Positions 1 to 9,410 of a stretch of 64,000 nt of DNA are shown here, one piece after another (position 1 is the first letter of the stretch; the number at the start of each line of letters is the position of its first letter). The notes below the pieces were generated by a model, which saw nothing but the letters and a program-made list of their open reading frames with translations, was not told the origin of the DNA and ran no database searches. The position numbers were made by a program, and so were the translations under genes. The stretch spans positions 97,497 through 161,496 of the forward strand of contig CACOBT010000002.1 of the NCBI GenBank assembly GCA_902625535.1, given 5' to 3'. The stretch comes from an uncultured beta proteobacterium. GTDB lineage: Bacteria; Pseudomonadota; Gammaproteobacteria; Burkholderiales; Burkholderiaceae_A.

Positions 1-108
1 AATGCAATAGCGGGTTCCACTTCTTCTTTCATAAGCTTATAATCGGATGGAACTCAGCAACTTTAATGTTTGTTATCGATAGGATTAAGATATTCTTAGG
101 AGGTCCAT

Positions 109-483
109 ATGCTATCTAGAACTACTTTTTTGGGTCTTATTTTATTTACCTTCCCCTTTTTCGGTGGCTGCGGAGGCTTTCTGATGTCCTCGGAAGAATA
201 TTTGTGTCAAGATTCAAAAGGGACATTAGATGACTATAAACTTTACATTCATCGAAGTTATTTTGAAAAGTCAAATCTGATGAAAATTCCTAGCAAAGTA
301 GAAACGTTAGGAGCAGAGCGGAATATTTGTTACGAGGATTCGGAGACGATATGGGCTGGCGAAAATTGTCGCGGAAAGGACGGGGAGAATCAAACTCTTG
401 TTTTTGCAAAAAATAGCTTGAAGATTGAAATCGAGGTCTCGCCGACAATTATTCGGCGCGCAAATTGTCAATTAAGCCAATAA
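109..483 (+). CDS. small hypothetical lipoprotein-like protein
   Basis: 124 aa ORF with N-terminal hydrophobic segment ending FFGGC (lipobox-like); no recognised domain. Confidence 0.5.
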   Translation: MLSRTTFLGLILFTFPFFGGCGGFLMSSEEYLCQDSKGTLDDYKLYIHRSYFEKSNLMKIPSKVETLGAERNICYEDSETIWAGENCRGKDGENQTLVFAKNSLKIEIEVSPTIIRRANCQLSQ

Positions 484-486
484 GGT

Positions 487-2172
487 TTATTTTGGGGGTG
501 ATATATCGAAGGCAATACATATTCGTTCAAAGTTTGACTTGAATGGTATTGTTTTGTGGAATACTGAAGAAGGAAATAGCACAATGTCCCCTTCTTTGAT
601 GTCAATAATTTTTTTTGGGTAATCAACGCTTGTGCTGGGGTACGAGTCGCCATCAATTCCGAATTGGATTTTACCATCGTCGTTATTTTGGTTATCAGGT
701 ATTTTTAAGTAAACAACGCCGCTAAGCCAACCAGTCTCGTGAATATGTGATGTCAAGTGCCCCTGGTTTTGCATTTTAACAAACCATGAGCTTTGGAATG
801 ATGGTGTTTTGGGAAATGATTTCAAAAACTCGCAATCTTTATCGAACCCATCGATATAATTATCAATTTCAACTAAGATGTGCCCTGCAAGAATTCGAAA
901 GATTTCTTCCTTTCTCCTCAATAAATTTCCCGCAGATTGCACCCCATTTATCAACCTTCCTTGTTTCCTCGAGCCAATCTCTAATTCATTTAGCTGATTA
1001 ATAAGTTCTGTTCGAAACGTACTGTTGGGTTCAGCTAACGTGTCGATGGTTTGTTTACGAACATAATTCAAGGGTTCAGAACAGAACTTATACGGGTCGG
1101 GCATATCATAACTTTTTGAGTGATGTGCAGACAAACTAGCAAGCAAAGGCGACCAGTGAGGCAATTCGAATGTAGTTTCGAACTCTGAAAGGTACTGTTT
1201 TAAATATCCACCTTTGTAGTAACAATAACAAACACGCGCTTTCCAGTCATCGATTTTAGATTTGGAAAATGAATCTGCAGCCTCTAGAAAACGACCTTCT
1301 TCCTGAAAAAGGATGCCAAGATTATATCTTGCTTTTCCAAAGGATGAATCAATGCTTAGAGCCTTTTCAAACAAATCTGTAGCTTCTTCAGACTTTCCTT
1401 CGTCTCTGAAGATTTCTCCCAGGTTATTATATGCTTCAGGGAAGTTTTTATTAAAATGTAAAGCTAAATTGTACTGTTCTTTGGCAGAAGCCAGATCTCC
1501 TTGGTCTCGGAAAACGGTTGCTAGATTAAAGTAAAACCTAGCATCTTTCTTTATACTTATAGCTCTGAGTGTGTTTTCCTTGGCCTTTTCGTAGTCGCCA
1601 TTTTCTTTTAAAACACTGCCTAGTGCTGCGAGCACCTCAGCATTATTTGACATTAGTTCAGCCGCTCGTTCCAAATAGCTAATGGCTTGTTCAAGGTTCC
1701 CTCTTTTTTTAGTTAATAAGCCAATATTATAAAACGCTGGTCCGAAGTCTTTTCTCAAATCAATTATTTTTTTATAAGCAGTCTCAGCTTTGACTAAAAA
1801 GTTTGCTTGGTCTAACGCCACTGCATAATTAAACAGTATTTCTGGAACATCTGACTTGCTTTTAAGTATGGTTTCATAAATTGGTATAGCCTCTGAATAA
1901 TTTTTCTCACTTTGAAGTATCAATGCTAAATTGCTGGCTGTTTCTATATTTGCTGGTGATTTTTGATATGCCTGTTTGAGCCATGTGACCGCATCGGTTT
2001 TGTTCCCCATGTTAAAACAAGCGAGTCCCAGCATATTCATAACAAAAACGTTTTCTGGAAAATCCACAAGAATTTCTTCTCCATTTGTGAGAACTTCATT
2101 GAATTTTCCATTTTTAAATTTGTCTACTAGACAGTTAAGGATTTTCGGATCGGGATCCGTAGTATTGTTCAC
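487..2172 (-). CDS. TPR-repeat protein with C-terminal 2OG-Fe(II) oxygenase-like domain
   Basis: Repeated TPR-like motifs (e.g. PEAYNNLGEIFRDEGKSEEATDLFEKALSID) followed by C-terminal HIHETGWLSGVVYL...GDIVLFPSSVFHKTIPF, resembling the putative 2OG-Fe(II) oxygenase family. Confidence 0.75.
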   Translation of the reverse strand: MNNTTDPDPKILNCLVDKFKNGKFNEVLTNGEEILVDFPENVFVMNMLGLACFNMGNKTDAVTWLKQAYQKSPANIETASNLALILQSEKNYSEAIPIYETILKSKSDVPEILFNYAVALDQANFLVKAETAYKKIIDLRKDFGPAFYNIGLLTKKRGNLEQAISYLERAAELMSNNAEVLAALGSVLKENGDYEKAKENTLRAISIKKDARFYFNLATVFRDQGDLASAKEQYNLALHFNKNFPEAYNNLGEIFRDEGKSEEATDLFEKALSIDSSFGKARYNLGILFQEEGRFLEAADSFSKSKIDDWKARVCYCYYKGGYLKQYLSEFETTFELPHWSPLLASLSAHHSKSYDMPDPYKFCSEPLNYVRKQTIDTLAEPNSTFRTELINQLNELEIGSRKQGRLINGVQSAGNLLRRKEEIFRILAGHILVEIDNYIDGFDKDCEFLKSFPKTPSFQSSWFVKMQNQGHLTSHIHETGWLSGVVYLKIPDNQNNDDGKIQFGIDGDSYPSTSVDYPKKIIDIKEGDIVLFPSSVFHKTIPFKSNFERICIAFDISPPK

Positions 2173-2218
2173 AGTTTTTTAAAAAGTTTGTTAAAGATGA
2201 GTCTAGTTTAACCGATAC

Positions 2219-2752
2219 ATGGATATGGCTAAGTTTTTTATAAAAAATAAGGTTGTGGGGTGGATGATGGTTATCTGTCTCGGGATGTCGAGCTCAGCGA
2301 TTGCTGAGCTTCAGAAAAATTGGGAAATAGTGACAGTCGATAAAGAGGCCGTTTACTTTTTGGATAGAAACTCAATTGTCATATCTGAAGAACAAACTGC
2401 GAGAGTCTGGCAGCTGACAAATTTTCGCCAAATCAAGCGAGTTCCGCCTCAGTCAATATCTTCTCAAATGGATTATGATTGTGAAAACTCCCGGAAACGC
2501 ATATTTTTGAAACATCATCATTCCGGCGTCATGGCAAAAGGAAGATTGCGAGTAGCAAACACCGAGGGACAGTTTGATTGGAAGTCGATTGAATCAGATC
2601 CTGTAAGTGAACGAATTTTCCTCATAGTTTGTGGAAAGGCTCCATCAATTGTCGTGTCTGACGCTAACGTAGAAAAACCTGATGAACAGGAGCCAGAAGG
2701 TGGTGCTGATGAGACGGCAACTTTTACACCTGATGACGCTAAGTTGAAATAA
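2219..2752 (+). CDS. surface-adhesin protein E-like secreted protein
   Basis: Signal peptide; WEIVTVDKEAVYFLDRNSIVI...ARVWQLTNF...MDYDCENSRKRI pattern resembling the surface-adhesin E-like family. Confidence 0.5.
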   Translation: MDMAKFFIKNKVVGWMMVICLGMSSSAIAELQKNWEIVTVDKEAVYFLDRNSIVISEEQTARVWQLTNFRQIKRVPPQSISSQMDYDCENSRKRIFLKHHHSGVMAKGRLRVANTEGQFDWKSIESDPVSERIFLIVCGKAPSIVVSDANVEKPDEQEPEGGADETATFTPDDAKLK

Positions 2753-2764
2753 AGAGTTTCTGCT

Positions 2765-3520
2765 TTACTGTAATCTCAGTTGTTGTCTGCCATAAAACTT
2801 CTGAACATCTCCTTTCTTTCTTCTCATGGGAATTTCATAATCAATCCCGAGCACATATCCTGGGACGTTGTCTGAAATATAGAATATGTATTTCTTTTTA
2901 CTATAACGACGATATTTTGATCTTCCCGCTTCAAACCGTAACGGGTCTTTGGCGTATGGTTCAATTGAAAAATGCAAAACATCAATTGCCTCCCCCTTAT
3001 ATTGTTTTTTTCCTTGCTTTATCAACGGTCCCTCGGCAAGAGCTGCCCTGATGCGTTTTCGAAAATAGTTAGGTTGCCCTTTCGTAAGCTTCTGCATCTC
3101 AATTATGTCTGCTTCAAGAAACTGCAAAATTATAGGATTACTTACAGCATTAGAAATTTTTTCAATTGGCTTGATTTTTGTTCCGATTTGCGTAAAACCA
3201 GTAACCATGATCTTTTTATCCTTTTTTTCAAAGACCAATTCAACTTTTTTGCCCTTGTTTCTCATGGTTTCGCCATCTCCTGAATATTTATAAGTCAGAG
3301 TAGATTTTGCCGGCAACCCTTGCAAATGATTTTTAAGAAAAAGAAGTTTTTCCGGCTTTGTAATCTCAGCTTTTGGGTTCAGTCCTGTCTTTGGGCTTGT
3401 AGAATTGACTGAACCGGCCCCCGCAATGGTAGTAACCAGTAACAAAATCAGGAAAATCCCTATGGTTACTAGGGAAAAAAGGAAGGAATATACTGTTATC
3501 TTCATGCTAAGGACATTCAA
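2765..3520 (-). CDS. DUF3108-like periplasmic protein
   Basis: N-terminal membrane/signal segment; LTYKYSGDGETMRNKGKKVELVFEKKDKKIMVTGF...LRFEAGRSKYRRYSKKKYIFYISDNVPGYVLGIDYEIP resembles DUF3108. Confidence 0.45.
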   Translation of the reverse strand: MNVLSMKITVYSFLFSLVTIGIFLILLLVTTIAGAGSVNSTSPKTGLNPKAEITKPEKLLFLKNHLQGLPAKSTLTYKYSGDGETMRNKGKKVELVFEKKDKKIMVTGFTQIGTKIKPIEKISNAVSNPIILQFLEADIIEMQKLTKGQPNYFRKRIRAALAEGPLIKQGKKQYKGEAIDVLHFSIEPYAKDPLRFEAGRSKYRRYSKKKYIFYISDNVPGYVLGIDYEIPMRRKKGDVQKFYGRQQLRLQ

Positions 3521-3589
3521 CGTTGTTACGTTATAGATTTACATGGAACCATATTGTTCCTTAAGTTCGCAAAAATCTATGGAAGGAAA

Positions 3590-4612
3590 GTGTTGTCTGA
3601 GAATAAGTTAGCTGATTGGCTACAAAGAGCTTCCAAGTTTGAGACCGCTATAAAATCTGCCATCGTTGGACAGGAAAAGGCGATTCACCTTTTAACTATT
3701 GCAATTTTTTCCCGTGGGCATGTTTTACTAGAGGGAGATGTTGGAGTGGGAAAGACCACCCTACTGCGGGCCGTAGCGAGAGCGTTGGGAGGGTCCTATG
3801 AAAGAGTTGAAGGCAGTGTCGACATGATGCCGACGGACCTAATTTATCACACGTACATCAGCGAGGATGGAAGACCTAAAGTTGATCCCGGCCCCCTTTT
3901 GATACATGGCAATGCGCTATCAACTTTTTTTTTTAACGAAATTAACAGAGCACGTCCGCAGGTACATTCTCTCATGTTACGGGCAATGGCTGAAAGAAGC
4001 GTAACTGCTTTTAATAAGGAACACCGTTTTCCGCATCTCCAGGTGTTTGCAGATAGAAATAGGATCGAAAAGGAGGAGACTTTTGAAATTTCCTCTGCGG
4101 CAAAAGATCGTTTTTTGATGGAAATATCAATTGAAACGCCGGCAGAAAGCACGATCCAAAAGGATTTAATTTTTAACAATAAGTTCTATGACGTCGATTC
4201 CCTCATTCATAATGTGCCGTCAGCAGTTATTCCTTACGACGAATTAAATGACATAGCGACCAAAATTCAGGACAATGTGAAGGAATCTGAACCTATGAAA
4301 GAATATGCAATTCGTTTGTGGACCGCACTGCGGGACCCCGGAACTTTAGGAGTTCGGGAGATAGACGGTCTAAAGGTAGATAAACTTGTCGAGAGTGGGG
4401 CGAGCCCTAGAGGTATGGCGATGTTAATCCGAGCCGCCAAAGTTAATGCCTGGCTCGCAGGCAGGTTAGACTTAATCCCCGAGGACTTGCATGGGGGGTT
4501 GCAAGAGACCATGGCCCATAGGATTGTTCTGTTCCCTAACTATGAATTTCAACATAAGCAAATTGTCGAGAAATTAATAAGTTGTTGTACAAAAAGAGTT
4601 CCTTCTCCTTAA
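3590..4612 (+). CDS. mxaR: MoxR-family AAA ATPase, methanol oxidation maturation (MxaR)
   Basis: Walker A GDVGVGKTTLLRAVA, FFFNEINRARPQVHSLMLRAMAER; first gene of an mxaRSACKL-order cluster; start codon (GTG 3590 or TTG 3593) uncertain, ORF open from 3554. Confidence 0.85.
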   Translation: MLSENKLADWLQRASKFETAIKSAIVGQEKAIHLLTIAIFSRGHVLLEGDVGVGKTTLLRAVARALGGSYERVEGSVDMMPTDLIYHTYISEDGRPKVDPGPLLIHGNALSTFFFNEINRARPQVHSLMLRAMAERSVTAFNKEHRFPHLQVFADRNRIEKEETFEISSAAKDRFLMEISIETPAESTIQKDLIFNNKFYDVDSLIHNVPSAVIPYDELNDIATKIQDNVKESEPMKEYAIRLWTALRDPGTLGVREIDGLKVDKLVESGASPRGMAMLIRAAKVNAWLAGRLDLIPEDLHGGLQETMAHRIVLFPNYEFQHKQIVEKLISCCTKRVPSP

Positions 4613-4616
4613 CGTT

Positions 4617-5465
4617 ATGGATAACTCACTGGAATTTCAGTACAAACTTTTTGGTTCTTCAAAGAGTTCCCGGCCCGGTTCCCACAAAAGCTCGTCTAGA
4701 GGTTCGGGTATGGAATATAACCGGCTTGTGTCTTTACAACAATATCCTGACCCGCGCAGGTTGGATTTGCGTGCAAGCGTGACTGATCCATACGAAAGAT
4801 GGTTAGTCAGAGAATTCAAGCAGAGATCAGCAGTTTCCATTTATGCTATTTTTGATTTGTCAGCTTCTGTTAGCTTCAGAGGCCGTCAAAATGGCGAAGA
4901 CTTGATGGTAAAAATTTTTACATCTGTAAAAAATTCCGCAATGCGGTATGGCGATCGGTTTGGTCTGATAGGCTTTGATAACAAATTTAGAAAAGATTGG
5001 TTTTTGAACGCAACTAAGCGAGTTCCATTAACTGCTGATGAATTAAGGTTAAAACTAAGTTTTTACAGGGCTGAAAGGGGGCATAAAGGATTATTGGAAG
5101 TGCCAAATTGGTTGCCCAAGGAGAAATGCTTATTATTTCTTATTTCGGATTTTCATCTGTCACTTAACCTATTGTCATATTTTCTTAGTCGTACAACGTC
5201 GCACCAGGTAATTCCGTTGATGCTTGAGGACGAGGTCGAGCAGTCGGGTTATGATCGATTCGGCTTTGGTTTTTTAAGTGATTCAGAAACACATCGAAAA
5301 AAACTTGTTCTTCTAACACAGAGTTTTCGGGACGCACTGAAAAAAAATTATAATAAACGGAATAAACAGCTATTTTCACTTTGTCAGCAATTCAATTGCA
5401 AGCCGTTAAAAATTTTGGGGAATTTTGATCCCAAACAGCTAACAAAATATTTTTTTGGCGTTTGA
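4617..5465 (+). CDS. mxaS: DUF58-type protein MxaS
   Basis: YDPYERWLVREFKQRSAVSIYAIFDLSASVSF, DUF58-like; directly follows mxaR and overlaps mxaA context. Confidence 0.8.
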   Translation: MDNSLEFQYKLFGSSKSSRPGSHKSSSRGSGMEYNRLVSLQQYPDPRRLDLRASVTDPYERWLVREFKQRSAVSIYAIFDLSASVSFRGRQNGEDLMVKIFTSVKNSAMRYGDRFGLIGFDNKFRKDWFLNATKRVPLTADELRLKLSFYRAERGHKGLLEVPNWLPKEKCLLFLISDFHLSLNLLSYFLSRTTSHQVIPLMLEDEVEQSGYDRFGFGFLSDSETHRKKLVLLTQSFRDALKKNYNKRNKQLFSLCQQFNCKPLKILGNFDPKQLTKYFFGV

Positions 5466-5469
5466 CAAG

Positions 5470-6384
5470 ATGAATCAGTCTTTCTCTTTTGTAGCTCTGC
5501 AGGGACTTTTATTTCCATTATTGATATTTTTTGCTTCATCGGCAAAAGCAGAGTTGGCTGTCGAAATAACAGAACCACGACAATTCGGCTACGTTTTAGG
5601 AGATAAAATTGAACGGGTCTTCATAGTTAAATCTATGAAAGATGTGGAACTAGATAAGGAAAAAATTCGGTTAGGGAGAATTGATACATGGTTTTCAATT
5701 GTGAGTTTAGAGGATTTAGGTACAAAATTAGGGAAGCCAATGTTCTCATTAACTTATCAGGTTATTAATATTCCTAAAGTTCCATCAATGGTAGAAATAG
5801 CATCTCAAAACGTTAATATCTTTGCCGATGGGAAGCCTAAAAATATTAAAATTCCTAAACTCCTAGTGACAATTGCACCGCTAACACCGCGCCTGGTTTC
5901 AAATATGGGAGGTTTAGAAAACATACAACCTGATGAGGATTTGGGTTTGGTCTCATCGACCTTTACAGAGAATAAGTTAAGAATTTATCTGTTGTTTTCG
6001 TTCGTACCTTTTTCTTTATTAATCTTCTGTTGGGCCCCATGGGAGAGGATAATGAGAAAAAAAAATTTACCCTTTACGCTGGGCAGGAAGGAAGTCTTAA
6101 TTTTAGTCAACGCAGAGGAAAAAAATTTTGAAGAAAAGAGCCTGAGAATATTTCATAATTGCTTAAACACGACGTTTAAAAAAACTATCTTCATTGATGA
6201 AATTAGAGAAGTCTGTAAAAAAAACTCACAGTTTTTGCCTTTGGTTGATGAGCTAGAATATTTTTTGTTATGTTCGCAAAAATATTTTTACAGGGGGCAA
6301 GGATTCAGGTATACAACGGAGCAGAAAACGCGGTTTTGTAAGTTGATGGATAACCTATCACTGATTGAGAAAGGTTTGGCTTGA
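5470..6384 (+). CDS. mxaA: MxaA-like methanol oxidation accessory membrane protein
   Basis: Signal peptide, VEITEPRQFGYVLGDKIERVFIV, TM segment, cytoplasmic tail; position between mxaS and mxaC. Confidence 0.75.
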   Translation: MNQSFSFVALQGLLFPLLIFFASSAKAELAVEITEPRQFGYVLGDKIERVFIVKSMKDVELDKEKIRLGRIDTWFSIVSLEDLGTKLGKPMFSLTYQVINIPKVPSMVEIASQNVNIFADGKPKNIKIPKLLVTIAPLTPRLVSNMGGLENIQPDEDLGLVSSTFTENKLRIYLLFSFVPFSLLIFCWAPWERIMRKKNLPFTLGRKEVLILVNAEEKNFEEKSLRIFHNCLNTTFKKTIFIDEIREVCKKNSQFLPLVDELEYFLLCSQKYFYRGQGFRYTTEQKTRFCKLMDNLSLIEKGLA

Positions 6385-6388
6385 TCAC

Positions 6389-7411
6389 ATGCAGATTTAT
6401 TTTGAAAATTTGTGGGTTTTAAGTATGCTACCTTTAGCAATATTGCCGTGGTTTAAATTACCGATGACGCCTATTCAAGTTAGAAATTTGCCAATTGTAC
6501 CTATTGAGAAAGAAAGCAACTTAATTGAGCTACTGGTGCGCCTGATTTTGACACTGACTTTAATCTTTTGTCTGTTAGGATTGTCCGGACCATTTTACGG
6601 TCAAAGAACTGCAGTCAGTACAGGGTTGGGTGCAGAGATAGTTTTACTTTTAGACAGAAGCAGGAGTATGGATCAACCATATGGAAAAGTAGATTTGAAT
6701 CGGTCACTAATCATTAATACCAGGGAGATGACGACTAAAAAAGAAGCGGCCAAAAGTGTTTTATCGAACTTCGTTTCAAAGAGACCCGACGATTTTTTCG
6801 GTTTGATAAATTTTTCATCAAGGCCGATAAGGTTGTTTCCACTTACTAGAAGTCATAATTCAATACAAGGAGCGATAAATGCTTCGGTGCATGGCAAAAG
6901 TTTAGCGGAGACGGATATTGCCGCTGTATTGTTGGAGGGGTTGAGTTTTTTTGCAAATCGATCGTACACCGCGTCGAGGGTTTTAATGCTCATCTCAGAT
7001 GGTGGCGCTCAGATTGATCCAAGAACCAGGCAAGAAATCACAGAGTTATCAAATAGATATCAGGTTTCTATTTATTGGATTTATTTGAGAGGTAGGGGCA
7101 GTCCGGGCTTGTCGGAGGGTCAGATGGACTCTGAGGGGTCGGGTGCGGTTCCCGAGTTCTTTCTCCACAAATATTTTCAAAGTATCGGTGTGCCTTACAA
7201 AGTCTATGAAGCGTCTGATAATGATCAACTAAAAAATGCTTTGGAAGAAATTGACAAGCTACAAAAGCTACCTACAAGATTTCAGGTAATTATTCCGCCC
7301 GAGTCATTATCGAAGACAGCATTTTTGCTAGCGTTTATTTTTTTTACTCCGTTTCTAATTCTTTCAATGTTTGAGGTAAATAGATGGGAACTACCAGGCG
7401 AACAAAATTAA
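6389..7411 (+). CDS. mxaC: vWA-domain membrane protein MxaC
   Basis: IVLLLDRSRSMDQP (MIDAS DxSxS), RVLMLISDGGAQID; BatA/MxaC-like with N- and C-terminal TMs. Confidence 0.8.
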   Translation: MQIYFENLWVLSMLPLAILPWFKLPMTPIQVRNLPIVPIEKESNLIELLVRLILTLTLIFCLLGLSGPFYGQRTAVSTGLGAEIVLLLDRSRSMDQPYGKVDLNRSLIINTREMTTKKEAAKSVLSNFVSKRPDDFFGLINFSSRPIRLFPLTRSHNSIQGAINASVHGKSLAETDIAAVLLEGLSFFANRSYTASRVLMLISDGGAQIDPRTRQEITELSNRYQVSIYWIYLRGRGSPGLSEGQMDSEGSGAVPEFFLHKYFQSIGVPYKVYEASDNDQLKNALEEIDKLQKLPTRFQVIIPPESLSKTAFLLAFIFFTPFLILSMFEVNRWELPGEQN

Positions 7412-7932
7412 CTTTTATCTCTGTGGCCATTCTGCTAACTTTACTGTTTATGATTGCGACAGAAGGACTAAATTTGAGTGAGATACTAAAAGCAAATCAC
7501 CGCATCATCAGTGATGTGCCCGAAAATTCTGATTTTCCTGAAGAGAGATTCGCGATGGCAGAGTTGTATTTAAAAAGAGACCAAAAAAATATGGCATTAA
7601 AGATTTTAAATGATTTATCTCAGGAAAAAGTTTCCGATAAAATTAGAGCAAAAGCGCTATTTAATAGTGCAAATATATATTTTCGCACTGCTGTTGATGC
7701 GAGCGAAAATTTTAAGGAAGAGTTAATTGTGCCCAATCTCGAGCTTGCAAAATCAACTTACAGGAAGGCTCTCGAGCTCTTTCCGGAGCATCGAGCCTCT
7801 AGGTATAATCTAGAGAGGGCCTTGCAGATGGCCCCCGAGAAGGACTTTAATATTAACGACGATACGATGAAACCCGAGAGGGGAGAAAGGGCTGTCACAA
7901 CGATGAAGTTGCAGGCTATCGGAATGCCTTGA
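7384..7932 (+). CDS. mxaK: MxaK-like protein with TPR-like region
   Basis: N-terminal TM, TPR-like segment ending FPEHRASRYNLERALQMAPE; overlaps mxaC end, order C-K-L. Confidence 0.75.
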   Translation: MGTTRRTKLTFISVAILLTLLFMIATEGLNLSEILKANHRIISDVPENSDFPEERFAMAELYLKRDQKNMALKILNDLSQEKVSDKIRAKALFNSANIYFRTAVDASENFKEELIVPNLELAKSTYRKALELFPEHRASRYNLERALQMAPEKDFNINDDTMKPERGERAVTTMKLQAIGMP

Positions 7933-7965
7933 CTTCACTACTTACTTGCAAAAAGTTTTTGAGTT

Positions 7966-8934
7966 ATGCTTTTCGTTTTGAAAAATAAATGGCTTGTATT
8001 TTTATGCTGGATATTTTTTGGTCTCGCGGCGATAAACATTGAATTGAATCTACCCAGACCATTGAAAAATTTTGTATTTGTCGTAGACGTAACGATGAGC
8101 ATGAATGCCGAGGATAAAAAACTCGGTATCGATTCAATTTCTCGTCTCGAGTTTGTGAAGAAAATATTGTCTGATACAATCCCCCGCCTACCCTGCGGAA
8201 CATACGTTGGTCTTGGCGTTTTTGCTGGATACCAAACAACCATACTCTATGATCCGATAGAGGTTTGTGAACATTTTTCTGACATTCTGAAAAGTATACA
8301 AAACTTGAATACAGGGGTTATCTGGGCGGGTGACAGTGAAGTTTCAAAAGGTCTCTTTAACTCTTTGAATTTGGTCGGTAACATCGCTCGGAAAAGCCAT
8401 ATTGTATTTTTTACCGATGGACATGAGGCTCCACCAATTTCTGCTAAATATCGTCCTAAGTTTGATAAAAAAAATAGCATTAATTCTGGTCTTATTATAG
8501 GAGTTGGAGGAAGTAAGCTGGTAGGAATTCCTAGGGTAAACAGGGATGGAGAAAGGTCTGGTTTCTGGGGGGAGGATGATGTTTTTCAGTTAGATCAATT
8601 TTCTTTGGGAAGGAAGGGAAGTGATAGTTCTGAAACTTTAGTTGATGAACCAGGCTCCAAAATTGACCCAAATATAGAAAGAGATCTTCAAAAAACGCCA
8701 GGAAAAGAACACATGACGTCATTGCGCGAAACGTATTTGAAGTTGCTTGCCAACGAACATAGTCTGGATTATCACAAACTTAGTTCTTCGAAAGCACTGA
8801 TAGATGTATTGGATAAGTATAAGTTTGCTACATGGAGTAAATTTAAAACAAACATTTCCAATGTTTTTGCGTTGTGCGCTTTTCTGTGTTTACTAATCGT
8901 TTTTGCTCAGCGTTTGAGGAGTAAAAACATATAG
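7966..8934 (+). CDS. mxaL: vWA-domain protein MxaL
   Basis: FVVDVTMSMNAEDKK (MIDAS), HIVFFTDGHEAPP; order K-L. Confidence 0.8.
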   Translation: MLFVLKNKWLVFLCWIFFGLAAINIELNLPRPLKNFVFVVDVTMSMNAEDKKLGIDSISRLEFVKKILSDTIPRLPCGTYVGLGVFAGYQTTILYDPIEVCEHFSDILKSIQNLNTGVIWAGDSEVSKGLFNSLNLVGNIARKSHIVFFTDGHEAPPISAKYRPKFDKKNSINSGLIIGVGGSKLVGIPRVNRDGERSGFWGEDDVFQLDQFSLGRKGSDSSETLVDEPGSKIDPNIERDLQKTPGKEHMTSLRETYLKLLANEHSLDYHKLSSSKALIDVLDKYKFATWSKFKTNISNVFALCAFLCLLIVFAQRLRSKNI

Positions 8935-9010
8935 GGAATACGCTAAATTTGCCTTATTCTAAATCTTTTTTTTTTATTTTATGAGATACTTGGGAAAAGG
9001 AGGAGGAATC

Positions 9011-9406
9011 ATGGATAAGTTTGGTTGGTTGGTGGTTGCGTTTTTATCGACGAGCATTGTTCATGCTGACAAACCTTTGTACGTGGTGAAGGACGGAAAA
9101 GTAGATGCGGCGACAGAGAAAGGCTTCAAAGTATGGAGATCAGCCGCTTGTGATCGATGTCACGGAAGAAACCAGCAGGGTTTGGTTGGTCCATCGCTTA
9201 TTGAATCTCTTAAGGTACTATCGTGGAAAGAGTTTGAAACAGTTCTAATAGTTGGAAGAGCCGCTCGGGGAATGCCCGGACACCCGCATTTAGAAAAAAT
9301 TGACAAGGCTACCGGCAAGAAAAAAGTCGAACTTCTTTATTCTTATCTGAAAGGAAGGTCGGATGGGAAAGTACCGAAGGGGCGAGTGAGATCATTCGAA
9401 AAATAA
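9011..9406 (+). CDS. small periplasmic c-type cytochrome
   Basis: AACDRCHG haem-binding CxxCH, downstream GRAARGMPGHP possible Met ligand, signal peptide; ATG at 9011 preceded by aaggaggagg ribosome-binding site. Confidence 0.85.
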   Translation: MDKFGWLVVAFLSTSIVHADKPLYVVKDGKVDAATEKGFKVWRSAACDRCHGRNQQGLVGPSLIESLKVLSWKEFETVLIVGRAARGMPGHPHLEKIDKATGKKKVELLYSYLKGRSDGKVPKGRVRSFEK

Positions 9407-9410
9407 GAGT

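Noticed and set aside
3554-8934. MoxR + DUF58 + paired vWA genes considered as a stress or defence-type MoxR-vWA system
   Set aside because: Gene order and the adjacent cytochrome c, MxaJ/XoxJ-like and MxaD-like genes identify it as methanol dehydrogenase maturation genes
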